A stretch of 64,000 nucleotides of DNA, from contig CM028329.1 of NCBI GenBank assembly GCA_016647705.1, positions 60,405,231 to 60,469,230 of the forward strand, read 5' to 3'. A program made the translations under genes and the position numbers. Origin of the DNA: Eucommia ulmoides (lineage: Eukaryota; Streptophyta; Magnoliopsida; Garryales; Eucommiaceae). The stretch's first letter is position 1, and each line of letters begins with the position of its first letter. Shown in pieces: positions 12,101-22,318 of the stretch. Below the pieces are notes generated by a model. That model did not search any database, was not told where the DNA came from, and worked only from the letters and a program-made list of their open reading frames with translations.

Positions 12101-15100
12101 TTCAGGCTCAAGAAATATATATACACATATATGTATATTTGTATATTATAAGAAAAACGGGCTAACCTTTTTCCCGGAGTTGGATGCAAACAAAGAAACT
12201 TCATATGTTGTCTTGGTCCCAGGGTTTTGTACAATATCATCAAAACTCTACACCAGGAAAATATAACATCGATCACTCCAACAACGAAAGACAACTAGAA
12301 AACAGTGACCAAAAAATAGAAGAGATTTTATTACCTTAAACAGATGATCATGACCAATCTCGGACGCTTCACGAAGTATATCGGGGTCAATGTTAACATC
12401 TTTATGCGAATAACTAGTTTTGCCTTGTCTAACATCAGTATCCTCTTTGGATTCAAAGTCATCTTCACTATCACTATTACCATAATAATTATCAATTTTG
12501 ATCTTATCGCTTGATTCTTGAACTTGCTTCTTTTGAGCACCAAAAACCCTTCTACCACTTGAAATACCATTTTTTTGAGTTTGTACGTCGCCCTTGTCCT
12601 GCAGCTGTTTCAGTGAAGACTCAAACTCTTGGATAGCAGCTTTAGCTTCTTCATCAGCTTCCTCTTTTCTCTTTTTCAACCCGCGCACCTATAGGGCAGC
12701 CAAAAAATATGCGCTTTTTAATCTGTTCGTAGTCCTCAATTTTCGGTTTTGAATTCTCATCCAATTTGTAGAGAATCAAATATGCACTTATTTATGCAAA
12801 AGGAAAAGGAATTAAGGTTTACCATGAAAGGTAAAGAAAGCACTCCTGCTGTATTCACTTCATCATCGTCTTCTAACACGTCGAGTGTCTTCTGTTTTGC
12901 TTTCTCCAACAATCTTGAAGCAGCATCATGGTCCGAACCAGCTGAAGCTTCATCAATGTCATCCTCATCGCTGCTGTCATCGCTGCTGCTGCTATCCTTC
13001 ATGGTATTTATTTTTCGAGTTAGAAGAGCATGTTCATGAAGTTGTTCGGTTAAAGCTGCCCGGGTCCCTTCGTCTTGGACATCCAAACCACGTTTTAAAA
13101 TGCGCTTGGCCCATTTGGACTGATTTTTATGCTTCAGCCTCATTCGTTCCTGTGATAATTGAGAAGGGAAAAAAAATATTGTTTTGACTACTACTAATAC
13201 AACAACAATAACAGCTATGTGAATCAGAAAGCTGTAATAACAAATGTGAATCCACTAATCACCTCAGCTCTTTTGAACTCTTGCTTCCTTGCAATTTCTT
13301 TAGCAGCTTCTGGATCCATGGCCATTTCAGCAGTTGCTCCTTTCAGTTTATCCTTCTTCAATAAACGGTGATATGTTTTTGACTTTATCTTTTTTATGCG
13401 TTTTGCCTTCATTTCATGACGAAAAAGAAGGCTACGCATTTTAGCAAGACGGTTCTGGCGATCCTTCACATCTTCAATAGATACCTGCAAGCATCACACA
13501 GATGTTAACATCCATATAATAAATTAAGAATTTAGGACGGTTTTTTAAAATGTATTTTCGTTGGGTCGGGATTGATTTGAAAGGAAATGATGGATGAGAT
13601 TAGATTAGATTATGAAAATTCTTTTCTTTTCTTTTGGGGGGGGGGGGGGGGGGTTGGGGGGGAGGGAGGAAGACGGAATCTCCTGTCCAAAAATTTCACA
13701 CCCCCACTTCTAAGACGCATAAATTAAATTATATTTTGTATCCTTTGAGTTTCACATTTGTATTTAATTGGCCATTTTTTTTTCATTATTTACTATCTTT
13801 TTACGCTTATAAATTAGAAAATCAATATACTCCCTTTAGGCACAGGGAATTCCTAGTTCATCGAAATACTGAGAAACATTAATTGTTGACAAACTAGAAA
13901 ACTTTCTTACCTCGTTCATTTCAAGTAGCCTGGCACCATCTTGCTTGTGAGCTTCAACAAGTTCATTGTTGTTGACCAAAGACGCAATTTTCTTCTCAAA
14001 ATCAGTCCTAGGTTGAAATTCTGAAGCTATTGCCCCCACCGTGGAAAAACCTAAGTTTATGTTTTCATCAAAATAAATAGTAGACGCCTCTCTGTTCCTT
14101 TTAACCAAGGGTTCCCATTTAGTGATGTCCTTCTTAGATTGTTCATACGCTACCCTCCTTTCCAATCTCTCTTGATCTGGTTTTGGTAGAGGCACTTGAA
14201 TGGCCATAGATTTTTTCTCCACTTTCTGTATGCTCTTTCTAAGTTTGCTGAACCCCGGCTTTCCATGAAGAGGGTCAAGAAGGTCCTGAACGCTAATACG
14301 GCCATTACCATCCAAAATATCACGGGTAGGATTAAATTCAGACTCTGGATATGCCTCGTATATGACAACATCGTTCTTCCTCTTGCCTTGCGATGAATTA
14401 AAAAAAAAAATTATTTAGGAAGCATTCTTAGTTCTTGACATCAAAACAGGAGATATTGCTACATGATAGGATACACCTTTATTTTGCTACAAACAAGTGA
14501 AATAATACACTTATATCTTGCTATAAACAAGTAAAATATAATTGTAAATGAGTTCGACTCAATCGGATTCAACTGCACTACATATATAATTGATTCAAAA
14601 AAAATGCAAACAACCCAAAAAAGAACCCCAAAACAAACCAATATAAGGCATAAAGATGATTGAAAAGTGAGTTGCGTAGTAATTTAGAGGGCATTAAGGC
14701 CCCGTTTGGTTACTATTTCCGTTCCCTAATTTCTTATTTCGCTCCCAAAATTTTGGAATTAATGTATAGAAACACGTTTGGCAAATACGTTTCTGTTCCC
14801 AAAATTTTGAGAGTATTTACTGAATTCTTTAAGAATCTGAGAAATAAAAAAAATGTTAATTCCTATTCACTCCCACAAAACAATGCCCACCACCACCCTG
14901 CTGACTAAGAAATATATATATTTATTGTCGTACATTTATAGGAAAAAAAAAAGTAGCAACCAACCGTGTTTCCTTGCTTCTATTCTCATAAATTAAAAGA
15001 AACAATTTCAAGACAATAGTCATTATCAAACATGTTTCTATTCCTAGAATACTCCAAAACGGAAACAGAATTCCCATACCAGTTTATTGGAAGTAGAAAC

Positions 15101-15813
15101 ATTAACCAAAAACCACCAAACAATACCAGTCCCTGATCATTATTCAAAATGCATCCTAAATTACCTTCAAAAGCATCAGAGGGAAGTCCGGTAATTTCTT
15201 GCAGCATCCTTGCATGGTTTCTATCATCATTCTCTTCATCTTTATCATCGTCACCATCTTCATCCGATGCAACATTTTCATCCTACATCAATAAACACAA
15301 TACAAATGTACATGTATATGATAAACAATAGATTGAGCATGTGAATGCTTAACGTGAAGCAAGTTCATCAAAAAATATACTAAAAAAATAAATAAATTGG
15401 TTCTCTAAGAAAAATGTGTAATGTGTTTCCATCATTAGCAATTTATGAGGTCAGAGAGGAACTCAAACCTCAAATTCCTTGGGAAGCTCGTATTCAAAGT
15501 TATCTACTGGATCAAAACGCCGATTCTTCCGAGATTCTTCCTCAGGAATTGCTTCTTCGTACTCATAAACCTCGTTGGCTTCGTCGGAATCGATCTCTTC
15601 AGGTTCAGTAGTGTTTAAGAGACCGAGCTCCTTCTGCATCGCCATTGGCAATCGAGGCCCTGACTTCTTCCTTCTTTCTCCATCCCTGTATTGCTTCTTT
15701 GAATTGGTTTTTCCTTTATCTAGGGTTCTCCGATTTAGGTTCTTCCTCTTCTTATTGCCAACTTCTTTTTTGGACCTGTTCTCGTCTCTATTTTTCCTCT
15801 TCTCGTGAGGCAT
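9159..15813 (-). CDS. UTP14: UTP14, U3 snoRNA-associated small-subunit processome protein, 11 exons
   Basis: Exons, in transcript order, are 15813-15469, 15282-15165, 14386-13911, 13484-13263, 13149-12823, 12688-12335, 12247-12167, 12054-11938, 11370-11002, 10236-10105 and 9311-9159. They join in frame to 897 residues, close to plant UTP14 length. Known family marks are visible: a basic N-terminus; KPDQERLERRVAYEQSKKD in exon 3; KIKSKTYHRLLKKDK in exon 4; long acidic Ser/Asp tracts in exons 5 and 6; AFAGDDVEDDFEK (about 719-731); PGWGQW (751-756); and the C-terminal NPVTAVGALNRPE then VVKKAGVIIKPI. UTP14 acts in the nucleolus in 18S rRNA maturation and activates the helicase Dhr1/DHX37 in yeast and animals. 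The start at 15813 was chosen because MPHEKRKNR begins the basic tail; an upstream in-frame ATG at 15864 exists. Exon 8 has a TAGAAG tandem acceptor (12054 or 12051). Confidence 0.93.
9790..10080. repeat. TG/TA-rich tandem repeat in the UTP14 intron between exons 10 and 11
   Basis: A unit of about 100 bp containing GTAGCTTTTTCGTAGATG (about 9855) recurs near 9953 as GTAGCTTTTTCATAGATG. Both copies are followed by TATATATGAAAATATGA and embedded in GTGTGT/ATATAT microsatellite. A weaker phrase at 9380-9410 resembles it. It is low complexity; the open frames here are artefacts. Confidence 0.65.
10316..10752. mobile_element. MITE-like element in a UTP14 intron
   Basis: The left end GACGTTTGGTTATTGTTT and the right end AAACACTAACCAAATGTCG are imperfect inverted repeats. 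The interior shares GAATCTAAGAAAAAAA, CATAAATTAAAAGAAA and CCAAACATGTTTTTATT with the element at 14697. A short inner duplication of TTTGGTTATTGTTT is seen at the left. It has no coding capacity. Confidence 0.55.
11570..11740 (-). repeat. Second copy of the dispersed repeat at 4080-4240
   Basis: On the minus strand this reads GATATCCGTTCGCAACGG, GCGTGTTGAGTC, GAGCTATATATAAGTTTAGG and GCGTCTTTTGAGAGCGAG, matching the order in methyltransferase intron 1. It lies in the UTP14 intron between exons 8 and 9. Confidence 0.5.
13636..13669 (+). other. Long G-run (18 G, TT, 7 G, then AGGGAGG) in a UTP14 intron
   Basis: Positions 13636-13653 are all G, followed by TT, seven G, AGGGAGGA. The run is on the plus strand, so the UTP14 pre-mRNA carries the C-run. 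The motif could form G-quadruplexes in DNA. Homopolymers of this length are also prone to sequencing or assembly error. Confidence 0.7.
14697..15115. mobile_element. MITE-like element in a UTP14 intron
   Basis: The left end GGCCCCGTTTGGTTACTATT and the right end GAAACATTAACCAAAAACC resemble inverted ends. The interior matches the element at 10316 (CACTCCCACAA, ACCACCACC, CATAAATTAAAAGAAACAAT). It lies between exons 2 and 3. A target duplication is not clear. Confidence 0.55.
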
Positions 15814-16067
15814 CTCTCTGTGAGGCGAGCAATCTAGGGTAGCTGGATACGCAAACCAAATCACTACGGTAGCATCAGATAGTAATAGTTAAGAAGTAAA
15901 AACAGAGCATGGAAATATAGAGGGAAGAATGGTGAGAAAGAGAGAGGGACCTGGATGAGCAGCGTCGCGGCGGCTATGGCGGCGAGAGGCGACGGCGGGT
16001 TGATCTCTGCGAAGATGAGGGAGTAGAATCGTGTATACACCAGAGAGAGAGAGAGGGAGGGGGGAAC

Positions 16068-16082
16068 TAGGGTTTGGCGGGA
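16068..16082 (-). promoter_or_regulatory. Telo-box and E2F-like site upstream of UTP14
   Basis: On the minus strand the sequence reads TCCCGCCAAACCCTA. AAACCCTA is the plant telo-box, known to be enriched upstream of ribosomal-protein and ribosome-biogenesis genes. TCCCGCCAAA fits the degenerate E2F consensus WTTSSCSS on its complement. The pair lies about 255 bp upstream of the UTP14 start codon, beside a GA-rich 5' region (16040-16062). Function is inferred from motif and context only. Confidence 0.5.
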
Positions 16083-16089
16083 GTTAAAA

Positions 16090-18240
16090 TTTCATCAAAC
16101 GATCTCAGCCGTCCATTTTTGTTAAATAGATCTCAATTTTCAAAAAAATAAAATAAAAAATAAAACAAACATAAATAAATATAAATAAATAATGGTTTTT
16201 TATTTTTTACTTATTATGTAATATTAATATTTTAACAGGTTGAAGAATGACTTTTTTCAAAAATTTTGGTGAATTTTTATATATTTATTTTTATTTTTTA
16301 TATATCAAATAATGAATGATCTCACTCTATTTTTTTTTAGTTAATTTAATTTTTTTTTAATTAATACACAAATATATGATTAAATTTTTTGATCCACATT
16401 TTAAATTATTTAAAAAATAAGTGAGATTGAAAAATATCTTCAATATAAATTAATTAAAAATAGAATTTGTTAAACTTGTAAAAATTGATAAAATTAAATT
16501 TTAATTTATGGTTATTTATTTATTATTTTATAATATATTAGTAAAAATTTATTTGTAAAAATATTATTTTACTTTTTATGATTATTTATGTAATATTTAA
16601 TAGTATATTTATTTTTGGTATTTATAAAATAACATTACTCAATAAATTTAAGCATCCGCTCTCGAAAATTGCTAACAAAGTAACTAAATAATATGTATTT
16701 CATGTTTTAATATTAAAAATTTATTATAATTTTTTTGTAAGCCCGCGCAATGGGTTAAGAGCCAAGTCTTTTGAGGCTGGAAAACAGACCGTGCGTCGCT
16801 AACTAGAAGATCGCCTAATAACAAACCTGAAGATCAGATGATCTTAAATAGCGGAAACGATTTTAATAGTAAAGAATTTTACTACAACAACACATACTGG
16901 CAATATAGTGAGAATACAATTGCAATATTAACTGTAAAACTCGATCTTAATTGTGCATATTTTTAAGTGCATCTTGTAACATTTAAAAAATATCTGGGTC
17001 TAGGGTGTTATTTTAAATTTTACTTTAAAATTTTTGGGGTTCTTTTGGTATTTAAAAAAAAAATAGTTTCAAGAACTTTGAGGATTAATAAGGATTTTTA
17101 TGCTATTTGAAATATATATTTTTTAAAATTTTTGAAACATAATTGATATTTTTATTGAGTTTAGGGGTTATTTGTGTAAAAAAAAATAATAATAGTAAAA
17201 ATAAAATATATGGGAGACAAGGACACAAAGGTGTCCTTACCATGTTGAGCCACCAAAGGATGGCATGTGATCATAAAATAATAATTAATAATAATAATTA
17301 TTATTATTAAAATTAATTAATGGCGGTGAATGTCACCCCTTAATTCTCTATATACTAGTTTTATACACGTATAATATGCAAGTCTAAAAAAAATTATATC
17401 AGTATATATTTTTTATTTAAATATTACACGTACATTAATTGATCGTTTTATTTTATATTTAATTTATCTTATGGAAGTATGAAAAAAAAATTAATGCTGA
17501 AAAATAAAAATAAAATTGTAATCTAAAAAACAAACAATGTCAACCTCTGAAATAATTATTGTTCATCACTCACATTTCTTTTTAAAAAATAGTATATAAT
17601 ATGTAAATAATTTCCTAGAGGATTTTTAAAAAATTTTATTTTCTATAAATAATAGTTTTAAAATCAGCTAATAAGTCCTTTTTTTTTTTTTTATATTGTT
17701 TAAAAGTTATATGTAACTAATTGATGGAGAGAGAAAAATTTATTTTATTAAATGGTTAGAGAGGGAGATAGAGATGAACAGATAAAGTTACGTATAATTA
17801 GTTATAATAAAAATAATCTTCATATGAAATTTTATTTACTAATACTTTCACTTGGTTAAAAAACATTAGGTTTGTGGATTTTCTATTTGTAATTATAATT
17901 ATTTTTTTAAATTAAAATAATTATAGATTTTAATATTATTATATATATATATTTTTTTTGTGAAATTTCCAAAAGGTTTGAAGGAGGCTTATTGATGAGA
18001 AGAGAAAAAAGAAAAAAAAAATCATAAGAACTTAGGAAGAGGTGGTAATAATTAATGAAAAAAATAAAAACTCACAAAAAAATTTAAAAAATTTATCTCT
18101 CCTTCACTTTTATATTAGTATTAGATATATAGTCAATCTTTTTGCGCTATCTCTCTCTTCTCCTTTGACTAATCTCATTTCAGGTAACTATTTTCCTTTT
18201 ATCCTTATTTCTTTTGTTTTTGTTGTACATGTGTGTGTAT
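16090..18240. other. AT-rich intergenic DNA, no gene recognised
   Basis: Very AT-rich throughout, with A/T runs and short repeats such as AATAATAATTATTATTATT near 17,290. No open frame has recognisable protein features. A TC-rich tract at about 18,095-18,180 ending in CATTTCAGGTAAC looks like a splice-site-containing leader but leads to no visible exon. Confidence 0.4.
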
Positions 18241-18248
18241 ATATAAAC

Positions 18249-18421
18249 TAGGGATGGTCATGGGTTTGGAGGCCCGCTAAGCCCGCTTAACCCGACCCTA
18301 TTTTTATAGGGCTTGGGCCCAAACTTTGAGCCCATGTACAGGACTTGGGCTCAAGCTTTGACACTCGACAAAATCTAGGACTTAACTTAGACTAGGTAAA
18401 AAAAATTAGGCCTGACCCGAG

Positions 18422-18469
<48 letters not shown>

Positions 18470-19425
18470 TTGTCTAACACTAAATTAGGTTAAAATATAA
18501 GCAGTGCATTAAGGGCCTTATTGGACAATTACGGTCATGTGATAATTTTCATCATTTTTTTTTATTCGCCCACTCTATCAAATCAACAAAAGTCTCTTTT
18601 CACTCTCCAATTCACGTGATCATTGTCCCACTTTTTTTCTTTTTCCTCTCTCACGGATTTCAATTTCCTTTGCTCCAATTCAACTCCATACAGTCTGTCA
18701 TCATTGTTGGACTTTACCGAAATTTCACCACTAACCGGTGACCATTTTCTTATCTTTACCGGCCAAACCAGTTTACTCTCACTTCCAACTTCCTAGAATC
18801 CCTGCCTCAGTCCCGGAAGAGAAAGCGGCTATATGCTATCTTCCTCCATGCCTGCCATTGTCCTTGCCTTGCCTCGTTGTTACTCAGTTGCTCATCGCCG
18901 ATTGTTGCCTTGTCTCGCCTTACTGTCAATCGTTACCTTTTGTCTCGTCTCGCCTCGCCGTCGATCTTGTTTCACCTCGCCATCGATCTCGCCTAGCCAT
19001 TTCCATCGCTAACAGTTCAATCCTGCCATTCAAGGTTTCGTTGTGACAGAGTTTAGGTAAGCACATATCCCTAGATCTATCTATGTTCATGCTTCACATT
19101 CACGATTCATTATTTGACGAGTACTTGACCAAAAAAATAAATAAAATTGTTTGGTGAGTATACGATTCATTGTAGGAATTATTATTATTGTTATTATTAT
19201 TATTTTTTGGTAGAAATGAATGACTGATTATATTTTTGCTTTTGTTTAATTTTTAAATTTAGAAGAAAATTATAGGGTTGGGCTTGAACCCTAATTATTT
19301 TGATAGGGTCGGGCTTGAGAATGAAAATAAGGCCCAACCATAGGGCCGAGCCGGGCTAGGGCCTTGAATATTTTTGTAATACTCTAGCTAAAGCCTGACC
19401 CGAGCCCGGTCCATGACCAACCCTA
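18249..19425. mobile_element. 1,177-bp non-autonomous hAT-type element
   Basis: ATATAAAC at 18241-18248 and at 19426-19433 is a perfect 8-bp target duplication. Ends are TAGGGATGGTCATGG and, inverted from the right, TAGGGTTGGTCATGG, typical of hAT-type termini. Sub-terminal GGCCCG/GGGCTTGGGCC motifs occur at both ends. The interior holds an (AT)n tract and a C/T-rich block (about 18,780-19,000). The 102-residue open frame at 18738-19046 has no transposase features. Confidence 0.85.
18427..18469. repeat. (AT)n microsatellite inside the hAT element
   Basis: About 21 uninterrupted AT dinucleotides. Confidence 0.9.
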
Positions 19426-19433
19426 ATATAAAC

Positions 19434-21370
19434 TAGATAAGTATATATATATATATAATTTTAAGTAAATATTATTAATAGTTGGTTAGTATTTTTCCGT
19501 AGATTAAATTATAACTTGAGAAAATTTAGTAATGGTTGTTATAATATTTTTGTACAATTAATACTGATTTAAGGAAATAGAGCATTTAAATTTAATAAAT
19601 TTCACGTAATTAGGAAAATTTGAAAATGAGAAAAATTGCATTTTAGTGTCATTCATTTTACGTCGTATTAGATTTATTTAGTTAAATTCTTAGTTTAGGC
19701 CCTATCGATGTTAAATTCATAGGCGAAGCGGACTACGACAATATTACGATGATAGTATAATAACGGTGCAATTATCGAGGTGAGTGTACTGTCTTTTATG
19801 TAAATTGTTAAATTATATTTTCGTACTAAATTGTGAAAAATAAAATATTTAATAAAATTGACTATTTTATCACATCGAATGGATCAAGTAAAATGTTGAA
19901 AGTGAGAACTAGGTGGTTGTTGTTGCAACAATAGTTTCATTTTGAACGTGCCAATGCAAATATTATGAATACGGAAATGAATTAGGGAACTACACGGATT
20001 ACATTAGTATATGTGGCTAATATTTAATGTCTAATATGAAAAAGTGCAAGTAATGTATGTGTCATAAGCGATTAAAAATGGTATGAATTATGGAATTTAG
20101 AATCTCTATATGTAACATGATGAAACGTAAGAAGTGTATGTGGTGAAAGTGTCCTAAATATGTCGTCTAAATGATACAAAAAATAAATATGTAAGATGTC
20201 GTGATATAGATGCAAATGATGTCTATTTTAAAATTTGCCCAAACAATTCAAAGAAATCCCGATTTGAAATTCGCTAAAATCCTATGGAGATGAGAATCGA
20301 GAGAAAATCGTAGAAACAAGTTTATCAGAATTAATATTTCCAAAACTTTGGCGAAATCCCACGAAAAGGTTTACCGAGGGAAGAGATTTCCTAAAATCGA
20401 ACGTTTCTAAATTCCACTCTAGTTGGAGAATTGAAACGGGATCACGAAAAACTCTCACATGATTTATCAAATCGTCGAATTCATCCTAAGATTTGTAAAA
20501 ATTAATTATTACAAACTAAGATTTTATTATATATATTTTTTTGTCTTGGACTTTTATATATTTTTTGTTTTTTAGGGTTTTTATTACAATGACAAAATAA
20601 AATAATAATAATAATAAAAAAAAAGAATTAAAACAACATTCACCTAACACTCAGGGATTAAGTTTAAGACCGAGGAAACCCTGTCTCGGAGTTTTCATCA
20701 GATCATCGGACGATTTACAAAAGAAATAATTTGCAAGAACTTAAATTGCGAGGACAAGAAAGTAATGAAAAAATTAAAAATCAGAAAACATATCTGCTCT
20801 GACAAAGATTCCTGATGCTCGGGTTTTTTTCTTTCTCGCAAACGGTTTCCCGAAAGGGCTCTCGCTAAAAATCGCTCTCTAAGAGGGTTTTTCTCTCAAT
20901 TTTTGGATGAACAAATTAGGAGGAAGAGAATCTTATTTATAGAAAAAGTCCGAGCGTGAAAAATACTAGGAAACTTTAAAAATTAAGTCTCGTCGCCTAA
21001 AATTCAGTACAAGTTGGACAGGAAAAGGGAAAATTAAGAAAAAAACCAAAAATAAAAGGTTCTAGGCCCCTAGGCATGCGAAATCACGCGTCCTTTTCAC
21101 TATTTGTTCTCGGATGACACGTGGCGGGCCCCCACCGCCTTCTCTCTCTCTTACTCTTTCCTTTCTCTCTCTCTCTATCGGCTGACAAATGGGGCCCGCG
21201 CCTCACTCTCTCTCTCTCTCTTCGAGACTGACATGAGGGGCCCACTATCTCTCTCTCTTTCCTCTATTTTCTCTCTCGGCTAACAAAAAGGGGTGGGCCC
21301 ACTGCCTTTCTCTTTCTCCTCTATTCTCTTATTTCTTTTCTTCATTTTTATTCCCCTATTGTTTTTTGGA
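19434..21370. other. Intergenic DNA, no gene recognised
   Basis: AT-rich to about 20,640. From 20,640 to 21,060 the composition is more balanced, with phrases such as CGCTCTCTAAGAGGG and CTTATTTATAG that could be from an LTR or promoter. Three TCTCTC-rich blocks (21,140-21,330), each near GGGGCCC or GGGCCC motifs, form a degenerate repeat. No coding sequence is supported. Confidence 0.4.
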
Positions 21371-21371
21371 A

Positions 21372-22318
21372 AAATTACCTATTAATCCCAAAAAAAATAA
21401 ATTATTTATCACTTACTCCCATCGACTTTTTTTTACACCGATTAGTCCCATCGACACCTTTTTCTTACACTAATTAGTCTCATCAATACCTTTCTTGCAC
21501 CAATTAGTCCCGTTTTAAAAAATGGTGAGGATTGAGTTTGCCAAAATGCCCTCCCGTGAGTTTCACATCGAGAAGGAAGGTCGTCAAACTGGTGCACCAC
21601 TGCTGTCAGCAGCCGTCTCCGCCGCCGGTCGTTGGTCGCCGTCGCCGCCGATCGCCGGTCACCGCCGCCATAAATTACAGCTTTCACCCTAAATTTTATG
21701 ACTTTTTGTCACTTTTTATATGTTCCAAAAAAAAAAAAAACAAACTTGATTTTAGGATAAAATCGTTACTAGACGTAACGTAAAATAAGAGAACAATTGA
21801 TGTTATATTCAACATTTACAGATGTTGAATGTAACATCCACAGGTGTTCAATATAATATCATATGTATTTTACTCTGTATACAAAAATAAGAGAATAATG
21901 GATGTTACATTCAATATCCACAGGTGTTGAATGTTACATTCAACATCTACATGAGAGGTATTTTGATAAAAAAAAATAATATCATAAAAAAAAAAAAAAA
22001 AAAAACCAAAACAGTTAATGTTACATTCAACACTCACAGGTGTTGAATGTTACATTTAACATCCACATGAGGGGTATTTTGGTAAAAAAAAATAGTATAA
22101 AAAAAAACAAAAAACAATTGATGTTACATTCAACATCCACATGAGGGGTATTTTGGTCAGAAAAAAATAGCATAATTTTTTTTTTAATAATTTTGATGTT
22201 ACATTCAACATCCATATGAGGGGTATTTTGGTCAGAAAAAGACAAAATGACTTATAGGTGCAAAAAAAAAAAGTAATGGGAGTAATTGATAATTTCTTTT
22301 GTATTTTGGGAGTTAATG
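21372..22318. mobile_element. Inverted-repeat element with an internal satellite
   Basis: The left edge (ATTAATCCCAAAAAAAATAA, then CACTTACTCCCATCG) mirrors the right edge read inverted (ATTAACTCCCAAAATACAAA, then CAATTACTCCCATTAC), so this is an element of about 0.95 kb with terminal inverted repeats. From about 21,800 to 22,240 it contains five units of 75-118 bp built on GTTACATTCAACATCCACA, most with ATGAGGGGTATTTTGGT. A short GC-rich block (21,605-21,670) resembles the GC-rich core at 7,765. Superfamily not determined. Confidence 0.55.

Noticed and set aside
18738-19046. 102-residue open frame in the hAT element
   Set aside because: Low-complexity Pro/Leu/Ser translation from a C/T-rich tract; no transposase or zinc-finger motif.
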